From assembly GCF_010672525.1 (NCBI RefSeq), contig NZ_JAAHGH010000055.1, positions 1 through 38,336 of the forward strand: a stretch of 38,336 bases of DNA, in the 5' to 3' direction. Below the pieces are notes generated by a model that worked only from the letters and a program-made list of their open reading frames with translations, searched no databases and was not told where the DNA came from. This DNA is from Okeania sp. SIO2B3 (GTDB taxonomy: Bacteria > Cyanobacteriota > Cyanobacteriia > Cyanobacteriales > Microcoleaceae). A program made the translations under genes and the position numbers. Positions 36,996 through 38,336 of the stretch are shown here, in pieces; position 1 is the stretch's first letter; each line of letters starts with the position of its first letter.

Positions 36996-37083
36996 TGAAT
37001 TTTATGCCTCACTCAGACATAGGAATTGCTATAGAGATTTTCTAAACTTTTTCCAAAATAATTGATTTTTTATTCCCTACTCC

Positions 37084-37659
37084 CTACTCCTCAAATTCAA
37101 CTTCTTCGTAAATGTCTTGTAAAGATATTCCAGATTCAACAGAACTTAAATACAAAGTATCTTCTAAATTACTAAATTCTGATAATAACAATTTCCCCTC
37201 TTCAGTCTTGCTAAATAGTTCTACATGATTCCTATATTGGTCAATCAAAATATATTCTTGAAAACTACTCATACTGCGGTAATACTCAAATTTTTTTCCT
37301 CGGTCATAGCTTTCTGTAGAATTTGATAATATTTCTGCAATTATCAGAGGATTAGTAATAGTATCTCGTCTATTTTCAGCATAGACTAAAGGAATAGCAA
37401 CAACCATTACATCTGGATAAGTATAAAGTCTAGATTCAGGTATCCATAAACGTAAATCACTCATAAATACTCGATATTGTTTACCTTTTAGTGCATATTT
37501 CAGTGCAGCATAAAAGTTACCATAAATTAAATTGTGATTTGGCGTACATCCAAAAATTTGAATTATTTCCCCCTGACGATATTCACTTCTAAATTCTGCT
37601 GCTTCTTCCAGTTCTAAATACTCTTCAGTAGAGTAATATTTTTGCTCAGTTGCCAGCAT
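37084..37659 (-). CDS. Uma2-family PD-(D/E)xK protein, intact
   Basis: 191 residues, normal for Uma2/DUF820. The N-terminus reads TEEYLELEEAAEFRSEYRQG then EIIQIFGCTPNHNLIYGNFY, a typical helix followed by the His-containing strand. The predicted active site is YTYPDVMVVA (Asp83) and PLIIAEILSNST (Glu109), followed by YDRGKKFEYYRSM, SFQEYILIDQYRNHVELF and a C-terminal LYLSSVESGISLQDIYEEVE. Family members have an endonuclease-like fold and are often tied to mobile DNA, but their cellular role is poorly known. It is clearly a different lineage from the tandem copies at 34360-36410, so it is not their parent. It stands alone with repeats on both sides. Start ATG at 37657-37659, with AGGAGAAAA upstream as a good ribosome site. 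Confidence 0.88.
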   Translation of the reverse strand: MLATEQKYYSTEEYLELEEAAEFRSEYRQGEIIQIFGCTPNHNLIYGNFYAALKYALKGKQYRVFMSDLRLWIPESRLYTYPDVMVVAIPLVYAENRRDTITNPLIIAEILSNSTESYDRGKKFEYYRSMSSFQEYILIDQYRNHVELFSKTEEGKLLLSEFSNLEDTLYLSSVESGISLQDIYEEVEFEE

Positions 37660-37734
37660 AATTTTCTCCTTTTTTGTTTTTGAATTTTTACTTAATTATA
37701 CCAAATTAAAAAAATATAGTTACATGATAATGAC

Positions 37735-37830
37735 GGTCATTTCAGTTATCAGTTATCAGTACCTCTGCAATAAAGACGCTTGACATAAGGAATATGCTCT
37801 TTTTTTTATTACCTTATGCCAATTACCAAC
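37735..37830 (+). repeat. Family B repeat, partial
   Basis: GGTCATTTCAGTTATCAGTT, CCTCTGCAATAAAG, GCTTGACATAAGG and a T-rich spacer, then the similarity to family B stops. It lies upstream of the Uma2 gene. Confidence 0.55.
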
Positions 37831-37842
37831 AGTAATACTATA

Positions 37843-38336
37843 CTTAGATAACACTTCAGTTATTCAGAAATAAAATTATCCTAATAAACTTTAAGCACCA
37901 TCGCTTATACTTTATCTGAAAGTCTATTTGACGAACAAGATAATTTACAACATCAAAAATGGGATTAAATCTATTCCCATACAACTCCTGAATTCTGGCT
38001 CCTGAATTCACTTAGATAACATTTCAGTTATTCAGAAATCAAACTATCCTAATAAATTTTAAGCACCATCGCTTATACTTTATATGAAAGTCTATTTGAC
38101 GAACAAGGTAATTTACAACATCAAAAATGGCATTAAATCTATTCCCACATGACTCCTGGATTCTGAATGATCAATTCACTTAGATATAGTTGTTTAACTT
38201 AAAAATGAGACGTTTTTTCGTCTGAAACTTCCTCAGAGCAAGAAAGCTTTGTCTCAATCTAAAGTTAAATGACTATAAAACTTCAGTTATTCAGAAATAA
38301 AATTATCCTCATAAACTTTAAGCACCATCGCCTATA
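37843..38336 (+). repeat. Tandem 167-bp repeats, continuing past the window edge
   Basis: ACTTAGATAAC...TTCAGTTATTCAGAAAT, ATCCTAATAAACTTTAAGCA, CCATCGCTTATACTTTAT and GACGAACAAG recur at offsets of about 167 bases (units from 37843, 38010 and 38178). The third unit is interrupted by an 89-bp element and resumes at 38278. There is no coding frame. Confidence 0.85.
38187..38275. mobile_element. 89-bp MITE-like element with TA target duplication
   Basis: The ends TAGTTGTTTAACTT (38187-38200) and AAGTTAAATGACTA (38262-38275) are inverted repeats matching at 12 of 14 positions, with ATGAGAC/GTCTCAAT as an inner pair. Comparison with units 1 and 2 shows the uninterrupted site ACTTAGATA-ACACTTCAG. 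Here TA flanks the element on both sides. This is the pattern of IS630/Tc1-mariner-type MITEs. Confidence 0.75.

Noticed and set aside
34356-37659. Tandem Uma2 genes as a defence or nuclease array
   Set aside because: All three tandem copies are broken by stops or a frameshift, and the intact gene belongs to a different Uma2 lineage.

Overview
This window comes from a low-GC filamentous cyanobacterium, most likely a Trichodesmium/Okeania-type member of the Oscillatoriales. The evidence is photosynthesis genes (psbP-type lipoprotein, pam68), a plastoquinone-type polyprenyl synthase, a hetZ-patU pair, HIP1 octamers (GCGATCGC, e.g. near 2100, 15270, 21820, 22590), AT-rich codon use, and a very large share of non-coding, repeat-filled DNA. 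The genus is an inference.

Layout. 1-5.8 kb: a TgpA-like membrane protein whose transglutaminase triad looks lost, then the hetZ-patU pattern/differentiation pair on the minus strand and a divergent unknown gene. 6.3-13.2 kb: single housekeeping genes (sds, murI, type II peroxiredoxin, maf, psbP-like) separated by long AT-rich or repeat-rich gaps. One gap holds a 52-residue membrane peptide gene with its own hairpin. 13.6-14.9 kb: the C-terminal half of an MFS transporter, dead, and split by three interspersed repeats; removing each repeat restores the reading frame. 15.0-18.4 kb: ruvA, rpsO, pam68, a 43-codon ORF, and a DAHP synthase gene. 18.4-23.4 kb: a repeat-dense stretch around a GspE/PilB-like protein that lacks its ATPase domain and a second, distant HetZ paralogue. 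23.5-26.7 kb: a large LRR-Roc-COR (Roco) protein with a C-terminal membrane segment. 27.3-32.4 kb: a fructosamine-kinase-family gene, a frameshifted IS605-type tnpB, a TerB-like gene with a tandemly duplicated 5' end, a second tnpB 3' remnant and leuB. 32.9-38.3 kb: two small exported proteins, three tandem 704-bp copies of a dead Uma2 gene plus older fragments, one intact Uma2 gene, and a tandem repeat interrupted by an 89-bp MITE-like element.

The most notable structure is the repeat landscape. At least four interspersed families (called A-D here) recur. They share sub-modules, nest inside each other and can be shown to have entered a former coding gene. No complete defence system, prophage, CRISPR array, rRNA or tRNA was recognised. 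Functional assignments rest on motif recognition and gene context only; no searches were run.
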